A stretch of DNA of 37,098 nt, taken from an uncultured Alphaproteobacteria bacterium (GTDB taxonomy: Bacteria; Pseudomonadota; Alphaproteobacteria; RF32; CAG-239). Positions 1-5,986 of the stretch are shown piece after piece. The position numbers and the translations under genes are program-made. The stretch covers positions 1-37,098 of the forward strand of contig CALXWE010000011.1 in the NCBI GenBank assembly GCA_944392295.1, in the 5' to 3' direction. The notes under the pieces are model-generated. The model had not been told where the DNA came from. It saw nothing but the letters and a program-made list of their open reading frames with translations, and searched no databases. Within the stretch, counting starts at the first letter, position 1; every line of letters starts with the position of its first letter.

Positions 1-41
1 GAGTGCCCCGTTTAGGGGATGCCAGTGTTAAAGGCTTATAG
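1..41 (+). CDS. Possible 3' end of a gene cut by the window start
   Basis: One reading frame is open from base 3 to a TAG at 39-41 and would encode the tail VPRLGDASVKGL. The stop lies 11 nt before a strong terminator, which suits the end of a coding unit. The other two forward frames stop earlier (15 and 31). Too little is visible to name a product, and the segment could instead be the 3' part of a non-coding RNA. Confidence 0.3.
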   Translation, partial: VPRLGDASVKGL

Positions 42-52
42 CCGCATATGAA

Positions 53-87
53 GAACCCCGCGTTTTACGCGGGGGTTCCTTTTTTTA
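53..87 (+). terminator. Rho-independent terminator of the upstream unit
   Basis: GAACCCCGCG (53-62) pairs with CGCGGGGGTTC (68-78, one extra G) around a TTTTA loop, followed by a T-rich run. It separates the upstream transcript from the NAD salvage promoter, whose -35 starts at 89. Confidence 0.9.
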
Positions 88-88
88 T

Positions 89-116
89 TTGACATTTTTG
101 AATTAAATGTTACATT
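89..116 (+). promoter_or_regulatory. Promoter of the NAD salvage operon
   Basis: A perfect -35 TTGACA (89-94) is followed after 16 bp by TACATT (111-116). Transcription would start near 122-124, exactly at the 5' side of the structured RNA element at 122-174. That placement supports both calls. Confidence 0.65.
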
Positions 117-121
117 AGAAT

Positions 122-174
122 CATCCTTGGTGCTTGCAGGGCTTATAAGCAGAGGATGTTATGTAAACTGAGCC
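122..174 (+). promoter_or_regulatory. Structured RNA element A, candidate NAD-pathway riboswitch aptamer
   Basis: Seen: outer stem CATCCT (122-127)/AGGATG (153-158), internal loop TGG (128-130) versus G152, inner stem TGCTT (131-135)/AAGCA (147-151), and an 11-nt loop GCAGGGCTTAT (136-146). Loop bases GGCTTA (140-145) can pair with TGAGCC (169-174), one pair being a wobble, giving an H-type pseudoknot. Element B at 810-866 has the identical loop on stems of different sequence, so the stems covary while the loop is fixed. It starts at the predicted transcription start, ahead of a NadM-type gene in a complete NAD salvage operon. Ligand and class are inference: NAD+, NMN, nicotinate or a related metabolite. 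I cannot match it from memory to a known class, and the NAD+-II (pnuC) family, also a pseudoknot, has not been excluded. Confidence 0.75.
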
Positions 175-242
175 GAGTTTAATTAAAAGAGGTTAGTGTA
201 TCTTTTTATTTATTTGTCGGCTCCTTATAAAGGAGTTTTTTT
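170..242 (+). promoter_or_regulatory. Antiterminator/terminator expression platform of element A
   Basis: GAGCCGA (170-176) is complementary to TCGGCTC (217-223), a 7-bp antiterminator. The competing hairpin CTCCTT (221-226)/AAGGAG (230-235), loop ATA, is followed by seven T (236-242) and forms an intrinsic terminator. The pseudoknot strand (169-174) overlaps the 5' antiterminator strand. Closing the pseudoknot would therefore free 217-223 and let the terminator form. AAGGAG is also the Shine-Dalgarno of the gene at 244, so the same hairpin hides the ribosome site. The predicted logic is ligand bound = off. Confidence 0.7.
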
Positions 243-243
243 A

Positions 244-786
244 ATGTCTGATTTCAAATACCAACATGGTTTAACCATTATGCGGGCTCAACCGTTTCAC
301 ATCGGTCATGCTCTTTTAATTGATAAGATGCTTCAAGATTGTGCACGCGTTACCGTAATTCTAGGTTCCATCCAAGAACAGGGAACAGCACGTAATCCGT
401 TAAATTACACCACCCGCAAAAAGATGATACAAAACATTTATCGCAACCGTCCCGAATATGAACGCTTAAAAATAATTGGTTTGTTTGATATCAACAATCC
501 TGCCGAGTGGGGAGAATATGTTCTTGATTTTATCAAGGAAACCTTCCCTGACCTTCCGCAGCCTGATGTTTATTATGCCGGAAGCGCCTACGATGCCCAC
601 TGGTTTAAGGACCACTTCAAGCATATAGAACTTGTAGACCGCACCAATCCCGATTTTCCGTTTGTAACCGGAACCATGATAAGAGATATGATAAAATTTG
701 GCGATAAACGATGGAAAAACTTCATTCATCCGGAAAATTACCACATTATTGAGGAACATTTTTATCGGCAAAAAGCCATCATTTAA
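244..786 (+). CDS. nadM: Nicotinamide/nicotinate-nucleotide adenylyltransferase, NadM type
   Basis: This enzyme transfers AMP from ATP to NMN or nicotinate mononucleotide, forming NAD or deamido-NAD in the cytoplasm. The 180-aa protein is a single nucleotidyltransferase-fold domain. The nucleotide-binding signature is MRAQPFHIGHALLI (H19 and H22), and the second motif TGTMIRDMI lies near residues 141-149. It resembles archaeal NadM and the N-terminal half of NadM-Nudix fusions; no Nudix domain follows. An in-frame GTG at 196 would add 16 residues. I chose ATG 244 because AAGGAG lies 8 nt upstream and the GTG falls inside the leader RNA. It is first in the operon with the genes at 883, 1506 and 2977. 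Substrate preference (NMN or NaMN) cannot be read from sequence; the downstream NadE suggests NaMN. Confidence 0.88.
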   Translation: MSDFKYQHGLTIMRAQPFHIGHALLIDKMLQDCARVTVILGSIQEQGTARNPLNYTTRKKMIQNIYRNRPEYERLKIIGLFDINNPAEWGEYVLDFIKETFPDLPQPDVYYAGSAYDAHWFKDHFKHIELVDRTNPDFPFVTGTMIRDMIKFGDKRWKNFIHPENYHIIEEHFYRQKAII

Positions 787-790
787 CGTT

Positions 791-809
791 AAGGTATAAA
801 ATATACCTT
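791..809 (+). other. Short perfect hairpin in the nadM-pncA gap
   Basis: AAGGTATA (791-798) and TATACCTT (802-809) form an 8-bp stem with an AAA loop. No T-run follows, so it is not a normal terminator. It abuts the 5' side of RNA element B (810) and could stack on it or act as a processing or stability hairpin. Confidence 0.45.
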
Positions 810-873
810 CTGTCTGCGTCTTTCGCAGGGCTTATGAAAGACAGACAGTTTAACCCTAAATAAGCCTGAAGGG
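810..873 (+). promoter_or_regulatory. Structured RNA element B, candidate riboswitch before pncA
   Basis: Outer stem CTGTCT (810-815)/AGACAG (843-848), left bulge GC (816-817), inner stem GTCTTTC (818-824)/GAAAGAC (836-842), and loop GCAGGGCTTAT (825-835), identical to that of element A. GGCTTAT (829-835) is perfectly complementary to ATAAGCC (860-866), a 7-bp pseudoknot. The Shine-Dalgarno AAGGG (869-873) starts 3 nt after the pseudoknot strand, so folding would crowd or block it. CCCT (854-857) could also pair with AGGG (870-873). No terminator is seen here, so this copy probably acts on translation (inference). Confidence 0.72.
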
Positions 874-882
874 AAAATACAC

Positions 883-1503
883 ATGAAAAACCGTATACTT
901 ATGCGGATAGATTTTCAAAATGATTTTGTTCATCCGCGCGGGTGCTTAAGTATCAACTCACCCGAACTTATTAAAAATCACGAAAAATTTACCGACAATC
1001 TGCAAAGTGATATGTTTGAATACATTATAGATTCTTATGACACCCACTTTGCACAAAATTATAATAAAACGTTAGAAGCTGAGAGTTTTCCATTACATTG
1101 CGTATATCAGTCTTGGGGATGGAATTCGGCAGCTCCGTTTAAGGACAACATCAAAGTTGTGCCGATATTTAAGTCCACCACCAACATTTGGAACGAAAAA
1201 AAGACCTATGAAGTTTTAGCTCAAGATTTTAGCGACAAGGAAGTATATTTATGCGGCGTTTTGAGCGATATTTGTGTAGCTCAAGCTTTAAACGGACTTC
1301 TTAAAAGAGGAGCCAAGGTCGTTATTTTGGAAGACCTATGCCAAGGACTTGAAAAACAAATTCCCGATATGATGCCAGATTATGAAAACTTTACCGCAAG
1401 CGGACAGTTAAAAGTCATCAATTCGGCACAATTTTTTCGTTCTTGCTTAAATGCCAAGAAGATAGAACACAATTTGGTCCAACCCCAATCTAAAGGATTT
1501 TAA
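883..1503 (+). CDS. pncA: Nicotinamidase-like cysteine hydrolase (isochorismatase superfamily)
   Basis: Expected to deamidate nicotinamide to nicotinate, the first salvage step. The 206-aa protein has the superfamily layout: D10 in RIDFQNDF, K97 in VPIFKS and C131 in LSDICVAQA form the catalytic Asp-Lys-Cys triad. D53, H55 and H72 are candidate metal ligands as in PncA. The sequence is divergent from textbook PncA, so the substrate call leans on context: it lies between an adenylyltransferase and nicotinate phosphoribosyltransferase, 2 nt before the latter. ATG 883 has AAGGG 9 nt upstream, next to RNA element B. Other isochorismatase-like hydrolases share these motifs, so the symbol is likely rather than certain. 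Confidence 0.75.
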   Translation: MKNRILMRIDFQNDFVHPRGCLSINSPELIKNHEKFTDNLQSDMFEYIIDSYDTHFAQNYNKTLEAESFPLHCVYQSWGWNSAAPFKDNIKVVPIFKSTTNIWNEKKTYEVLAQDFSDKEVYLCGVLSDICVAQALNGLLKRGAKVVILEDLCQGLEKQIPDMMPDYENFTASGQLKVINSAQFFRSCLNAKKIEHNLVQPQSKGF

Positions 1504-1505
1504 CC

Positions 1506-2975
1506 ATGCAAAATAACATATTACAATCAGGAACACCCTTTTTCTGCGATCTTTATCATTTAACCATGGCACAAGCCTGGTTCAAAGACGGCAAGCATAT
1601 GGAGAACAAAACCTCAGAAGCCTTTTTCCGTAGATGTCCGTTCGGCGGTGGATATTTATTAAGTGCCGGTTTGAATGAATTTTTAGAGTGGGTAGATAAC
1701 TGGCACGTATCCGAAGACGATATAAGATATTTACAAAATTTAAAAAATGCCGAAGGCAGAAAGTTATTTGATGAAGATTTTTTAAGTTTTTTGAAAAGCC
1801 AAAAATTAGAGCTTAACATTAAAGCCGTAAAAGAAGGCGAAATTGTTTTCCCCAACGAGCCGGTATTAAGCGTCAGTGGTCCTTGTTGGCAAGTTGATAT
1901 GGTAGAAGCGGCTTATTTAAACATTTTCAATGCCCAGAGCTTAATTGCCACCAAAGCCTCACGAATGGTAGAAGCTGCCTCTTTTGACGGTATTAAGCGT
2001 CCGGTTATGGAGTTTGGCTTAAGACGTGCTCAAGATTTAGGTTGTTTTTTACCTACCCGTGCGGCATTTATCGGCGGCTGCTCTGGTACCTCAAATGTTA
2101 AGGCTGCACAATATTACGGCATTCCGCCCAAAGGCACCATGGCTCATTCTTTTGTAATGAGTTACGAAAACGAGCTTGACGCATTTATTGCCTATATGAA
2201 AGCCTCGGTTGGCAACACCACACTGCTGGTAGATACATATGATACCAGGCAAGGCATAAAAAACGCCATCTTAGCCTCGGAAAAAACCGGCATACCGTTA
2301 CAGGGCATTCGCATAGATTCCGGCGACTTAGCCTATTGGGCAAAAACGGCAAAACAGATGTTTCATGAAAAAGGTATGGATGATGTAAAAATTTTGGTAT
2401 CCAACGATTTGGACGAGTATTTGATTGAAAACTTACTGCAAGTACAACAAGCCCCGATAGATATCTTTGCCGCCGGCACCAAACTGGTAACGGCATACGA
2501 TACTCCGGCCTTAGGCGGCGTATTTAAGACCAAAGCTTATAAAGGAGCTCCCAAGATAAAAATTGCCGAAGGCAAGACCACGATTCCGGGAGCAACCGAT
2601 GTTATACGGATTATCCGCAACGGTAAGTACGAAGGTGATATCATCACATCGCAATCGGCTAATTTGGTAAAGGACGGTAAATTGGTTATGCCGATAACAT
2701 CACACCGACTTAATTCCACAACTTTGGAAGAGATGACTTTTCAAAAAGGAGAAAGTGCCTACACTTTATTAGAGCCGGTAGTTATTAACGGTAAGGTATG
2801 TAAAGATTTTACAAATGAGAGTTTATTGGAAATCAAAAATCGGGCGCAACATAACTTAAATATGCTTGATAAATCTTACAAACGACTTGCCAATCCGCAC
2901 CTTTACGGCGTAGGCTTAGAGCAAAGTCTTAACAATTTGCAACAACAATTAATTCATCAATACAAGGAGCGTTAA
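1506..2975 (+). CDS. pncB: Nicotinate phosphoribosyltransferase
   Basis: Joins nicotinate and PRPP to make nicotinate mononucleotide with ATP hydrolysis, the committed Preiss-Handler step. At 489 aa it matches the long bacterial/human NAPRT-like subfamily. Family features visible in order are YHLTMAQAW near the N-terminus, FFRRCPFGGGYLL, the active-site region MEFGLRRAQDLG, HSFVMSYENELDAF and the PRPP-site strand GIRIDSGDLAYW near residue 267. A nicotinamide phosphoribosyltransferase role is less likely because a nicotinamidase-like gene precedes it. It starts 2 nt after pncA and ends 1 nt before nadE, so translation is probably coupled. Confidence 0.92.
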   Translation: MQNNILQSGTPFFCDLYHLTMAQAWFKDGKHMENKTSEAFFRRCPFGGGYLLSAGLNEFLEWVDNWHVSEDDIRYLQNLKNAEGRKLFDEDFLSFLKSQKLELNIKAVKEGEIVFPNEPVLSVSGPCWQVDMVEAAYLNIFNAQSLIATKASRMVEAASFDGIKRPVMEFGLRRAQDLGCFLPTRAAFIGGCSGTSNVKAAQYYGIPPKGTMAHSFVMSYENELDAFIAYMKASVGNTTLLVDTYDTRQGIKNAILASEKTGIPLQGIRIDSGDLAYWAKTAKQMFHEKGMDDVKILVSNDLDEYLIENLLQVQQAPIDIFAAGTKLVTAYDTPALGGVFKTKAYKGAPKIKIAEGKTTIPGATDVIRIIRNGKYEGDIITSQSANLVKDGKLVMPITSHRLNSTTLEEMTFQKGESAYTLLEPVVINGKVCKDFTNESLLEIKNRAQHNLNMLDKSYKRLANPHLYGVGLEQSLNNLQQQLIHQYKER

Positions 2976-2976
2976 A

Positions 2977-3759
2977 ATGTCAGAAAAAGTATGGGATAAA
3001 CTTAAAGCAGAGCTTAAATGTTTTTGTGTAAGTAATTGTTTTAAAGAGGTTGTTATTGGCCTATCCGGTGGCATAGATTCAGCCTTAACAGCCGTGTTGG
3101 CTGCCGATGCTTTGGGCGGAGAGAACGTAACGGCAATTATGATGCGAACCAAATATACCTCGCCTTTGAGCCTGGAAATTGCTCGCGAAATTGCTAAACT
3201 CAACGGACTTAAATACCATGAGTTGGACATTCAGCATTTAATTGATGAAGAAGTAAGTTTTTTAACTCAAGCTTTCGGTCAAGGACCTAAAGGCGTGGTC
3301 ATTGAAAACTTACAAGCCCGTGCCCGCGGCAAAATCCTAATGGCCTGGTCAAACCAGTATAATCAGGCGGTTTTGGCCTGCGGCAACAAATCGGAAGCCG
3401 CAACAGGCTATTGTACTTTGTATGGTGATACTTGTGGTGCAATTATGCCTATCGGTAATTTATACAAGACGCAAGTTTTTGAACTGGCTAAATGGCGTAA
3501 TGCTCAAAAACGAGTTTTACCCTCAGAGGTCATTGTAAGGGCTCCCAGTGCCGAACTTTCCTTAAATCAGAAAGATGAAAACACCCTACCTCCGTATGCC
3601 GTTTTGGATAAAGTTTTAACTCTTTACTTAGATGAGCATAAATCGGCAGAAGAAATTGTTAACAGCGGCTTTGATAAAGAGACGGTAGATTGGATAATCA
3701 AACGCTATCAAGCTACAGCGTTTAAGCGATTACAAATGCCTCCGGCACTTGATTTATAA
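2977..3759 (+). CDS. nadE: NH3-dependent NAD(+) synthetase
   Basis: Amidates nicotinate adenine dinucleotide to NAD using ATP and ammonia, the last step of the pathway. The 260-aa length fits the short ammonia-dependent form: there is no N-terminal glutaminase/nitrilase domain. The ATP-pyrophosphatase P-loop SGGIDS is at residues 30-35, followed by ARGKILMAWSNQ, CGNKSEAATGYCTLYGD and the GAIMPIGNLYKTQV segment typical of NadE. The start lies 1 nt after pncB with AAGGAG just inside the pncB end. It closes the operon before a strong terminator. Confidence 0.92.
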   Translation: MSEKVWDKLKAELKCFCVSNCFKEVVIGLSGGIDSALTAVLAADALGGENVTAIMMRTKYTSPLSLEIAREIAKLNGLKYHELDIQHLIDEEVSFLTQAFGQGPKGVVIENLQARARGKILMAWSNQYNQAVLACGNKSEAATGYCTLYGDTCGAIMPIGNLYKTQVFELAKWRNAQKRVLPSEVIVRAPSAELSLNQKDENTLPPYAVLDKVLTLYLDEHKSAEEIVNSGFDKETVDWIIKRYQATAFKRLQMPPALDL

Positions 3760-3772
3760 TTGTAACAACATT

Positions 3773-3799
3773 AAAGCCCTGAGGAAACTCAGGGCTTTT
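3773..3799 (+). terminator. Terminator of the NAD salvage operon
   Basis: AAAGCCCTGAG (3773-3783) pairs perfectly with CTCAGGGCTTT (3788-3798) around a GAAA tetraloop, ending in TTTT. Confidence 0.93.
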
Positions 3800-3826
3800 A
3801 CTCACTTCCGAAAATAAAGGACGTAT

Positions 3827-3868
3827 ATGAATATCAAAACAGATAAAGATTTATCGGAAGCAAAATAG
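3827..3868 (+). CDS. Possible 13-codon ORF in the regulator leader
   Basis: ATG 3827 reads MNIKTDKDLSEAK then TAG. A good ribosome site, AAAGGA, sits 5 nt before the ATG, which is why it is listed. Directly downstream an imperfect hairpin (about 3869-3888, AGG.ACAAA/TTTGT.CCT) precedes the two-component promoter region. It could be a leader peptide, a remnant or chance; nothing in the peptide hints at attenuation. Confidence 0.25.
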   Translation: MNIKTDKDLSEAK

Positions 3869-3935
3869 GCACAAAATTTGTACCTGAAAAGGCTTATACA
3901 CACCATATCTCAAAAACATCTCAAAAAACGTAAAA

Positions 3936-3957
3936 TATTTTGATTGCAATCAAAATA
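3936..3957 (+). promoter_or_regulatory. Perfect FNR/FixK-type palindrome upstream of the response regulator
   Basis: Eleven bases (3936-3946) are mirrored exactly by 3947-3957. The core TTGAT-TGCA-ATCAA (3940-3953) equals the FNR-family consensus TTGAT-N4-ATCAA. It sits 34 bp before the ATG at 3991, with AT-rich -10-like sequence (TATTAT, 3966-3971) just downstream. The spacing is too short to decide between activation and repression. No FNR-like regulator is encoded in the window. Confidence 0.6.
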
Positions 3958-3990
3958 ACAAGATATATTATATTTCTTGGAGAAACACTC

Positions 3991-4689
3991 ATGAGACTTT
4001 TACTGATAGAAGATGATCTAAAACTGGGAATAGTCCAAAAAGAACTTTTGGAACTTGCCGGATTTGAAGTAGTTTGGGCAACCGACGGCAGACAAGCCTT
4101 AGAAGACTTTTTACTCGCCAAAGATAACACTTTCGATGTTATTATCTTAGATTGGATGTTACCTGAAATATCTGGTCTTGAGGTATGCAAAATATTACGC
4201 AGCCCTAAGTACAACTATCAGGGCGGAATTATATTTGTAACCGCTAAAGATAGTCTTGACGATTGTTTGCAAGGATTAGAGGCCGGGGCTGATGATTATT
4301 TGGTAAAACCGTTTGCCAATAAAGAATTAGTAGCTCGCATTAAAGCACTTGGACGCCGCAAAGTAAGACCTTATGTCGATAGTATATACCAAAAAAACAC
4401 CGTAAGTATTGATAATAATCTTCTTAAGGTCACGCTTGGCAGTAAATCTTTACAACTTACCAAACGTGAATTTGAACTGTTTAGTTTGCTTTTCATCAAT
4501 CAAGGACATATTATACCGCGTTCGGCTATTTTAGAAAAAGTATGGACCAACAATTTAGATATTTCCGAATCAAGCTTAGACTCATACATTTATTTACTAC
4601 GTAAAAAGCTATCATTTTTCGGCGATACCATGATTATAAAATCGGTAAAAAATGTTGGATATATTCTGGAAATAAATAACCATGATTGA
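3991..4689 (+). CDS. OmpR/PhoB-family response regulator
   Basis: The receiver domain (about 1-115) has the acidic pocket E7-D8-D9, phospho-acceptor D54 in IILDWMLP, T84 and K106 in DDYLVKPF. A C-terminal winged-helix domain (about 130-232) contains LTKREFELFSLL and the recognition helix region SLDSYIYLLRKKL. It is a 232-aa DNA-binding transcription factor. The frame is open upstream, but ATG 3991 has GGAG 8 nt before it and gives the family N-terminus MRLLLIEDD. It overlaps the kinase gene by 8 nt, so the pair is co-expressed and presumably cognate. The FNR-type palindrome upstream suggests oxygen- or redox-linked control. Targets are unknown. Confidence 0.93.
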   Translation: MRLLLIEDDLKLGIVQKELLELAGFEVVWATDGRQALEDFLLAKDNTFDVIILDWMLPEISGLEVCKILRSPKYNYQGGIIFVTAKDSLDDCLQGLEAGADDYLVKPFANKELVARIKALGRRKVRPYVDSIYQKNTVSIDNNLLKVTLGSKSLQLTKREFELFSLLFINQGHIIPRSAILEKVWTNNLDISESSLDSYIYLLRKKLSFFGDTMIIKSVKNVGYILEINNHD

Positions 4690-5929
4690 TGAAATTCATA
4701 AAAAACTTGTTTGCAAATATACAGCTATCATCACCTTCATTTTAATTGCTGTTTTTTGTTTATGCTCATATCTTAATTTACAAATCATCCTAAATGCCAT
4801 TGATAAAGCATTATTTGATTATCTTGATGAAGAAGTACAAGAAGCCGAAGAAAATTTCAACAAAAATTCCGCAGTCAATCAGGAAGTTACAATCAACATT
4901 TCACCTTCGCTAACCTTGCTCAGCTTTTGGTTTAAGGCCGATAAGCTAGTATATGCCGAATTACCTGAGCAAGATAATATTCGTTCTCAGATGCTCCGTA
5001 TTGTTGAAGAAACAAATATTCCTTCCGATACCATATACAAAAGAACAATAAATAATAGTTTATATTTTCGTTTCATAAGCCGAGATATTATGGTAGGCAA
5101 TAAGAAAATCGGTAAAGTAATTGTAGTATATCACGCCACCAATTTGCACAACAACTTTAACCGATTTCTAATGATATTTTTCGGTGTTATAGTTATTTTG
5201 ATAATTCTCTCATATTTTATAAGCGCCTATTTAGCAGATAAAGCCGTAAAACAAATAGAAAAGATGTTTGAGCGGCAAAAAAAGTTTGTTTCCGATGCCT
5301 CACATGAGCTGCGCACGCCTTTAAGTGTGATTATGGCATATACGGAGTTGTTGGAGCAAAAATCACCCTCACCTGAAATTTTACAAAACATCAAAGATGA
5401 AATTAACACTATGTCTGATTTAACCGGCAAATTATTGCAATTTGCCCGCTTTGACAACAATCGAATTAAAATAGAAAAGCAGGTTTTCAATTTAAGTAAT
5501 CTGGGAAAAGAAGTATGCCATAACTTTTCACAAACAGCTCAGGGCAAAAACATAAAAGTGGTATTCAATAGTGTTGAAGAAATAAACATCAATGCCGATA
5601 AATTACTTATCAAACAGCTTTTATACATTTTACTGGATAATGCCGTAAAATATAGTCCGCAAAATTCAGAAGTTAAATGCGACATAAATAAAGATGAAAA
5701 TAAAATTTACATTAAAATCAGCGATAACGGCATAGGAATAGCTAAAGAAGAACAAGAGCAAATTTTTGAGCGCTTTTTCCGTTCGGATAAAGCCCGAAGC
5801 CGTAACAATGAGGGTTTAGGATTGGGGCTATCCATGGCTTTGATGATTGCCGAACAGCACCAAGGAGACATAAAGGTAGAAAGCGAGCTCGGTAAAGGTA
5901 GCACTTTTACGGTAATTTTGCCATGCTAA
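4682..5929 (+). CDS. Membrane sensor histidine kinase (HisKA/HATPase_c)
   Basis: Inner-membrane kinase partner of the regulator at 3991. Transmembrane helix 1 is about residues 13-36, followed by a periplasmic sensor of about 125 residues without recognisable motif, then helix 2 at about 161-184. The DHp domain has the H-box SDASHELRTPLS with phospho-His H208. The ATPase domain has the N-box LLDNAVKYS (N320), G1 box SDNGIGIAKEE and G2 GLGLGLSMALMIAEQHQG. The 415-aa length is normal, and no obvious HAMP domain lies between helix 2 and DHp (only about 12 residues). The stimulus cannot be inferred. It ends just before a bidirectional terminator shared with the convergent kinase gene. Confidence 0.93.
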   Translation: MIDEIHKKLVCKYTAIITFILIAVFCLCSYLNLQIILNAIDKALFDYLDEEVQEAEENFNKNSAVNQEVTINISPSLTLLSFWFKADKLVYAELPEQDNIRSQMLRIVEETNIPSDTIYKRTINNSLYFRFISRDIMVGNKKIGKVIVVYHATNLHNNFNRFLMIFFGVIVILIILSYFISAYLADKAVKQIEKMFERQKKFVSDASHELRTPLSVIMAYTELLEQKSPSPEILQNIKDEINTMSDLTGKLLQFARFDNNRIKIEKQVFNLSNLGKEVCHNFSQTAQGKNIKVVFNSVEEININADKLLIKQLLYILLDNAVKYSPQNSEVKCDINKDENKIYIKISDNGIGIAKEEQEQIFERFFRSDKARSRNNEGLGLGLSMALMIAEQHQGDIKVESELGKGSTFTVILPC

Positions 5930-5932
5930 ACT

Positions 5933-5968
5933 AAAAGCCCCAAGTTCCTTAAGCGGACTTGGGGTTTT
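5933..5968. terminator. Bidirectional terminator between two convergent kinase genes
   Basis: CCCCAAGT (5938-5945) pairs with ACTTGGGG (5957-5964), flanked by AAAA (5933-5936) and TTTT (5965-5968). It can therefore stop transcripts from both directions. Confidence 0.88.
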
Positions 5969-5986
5969 AATTAGCATTAGATGTTT

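Noticed and set aside
1..52. GGCTTATAGCC near the window start as a third copy of the NAD element
   Set aside because: It shares GGCTTAT but lacks the GCAG part, the enclosing stems and the downstream pairing strand; here GGCT simply pairs with AGCC.
196..243. GTG start for nadM at 196
   Set aside because: No ribosome site, and the segment forms the leader RNA switch; ATG 244 has AAGGAG at ideal spacing.
3888..3897. AAGGCTTATA before the response regulator as another element copy
   Set aside because: No flanking stem-loop of the right shape and no complementary strand downstream; the regulator has no link to NAD.
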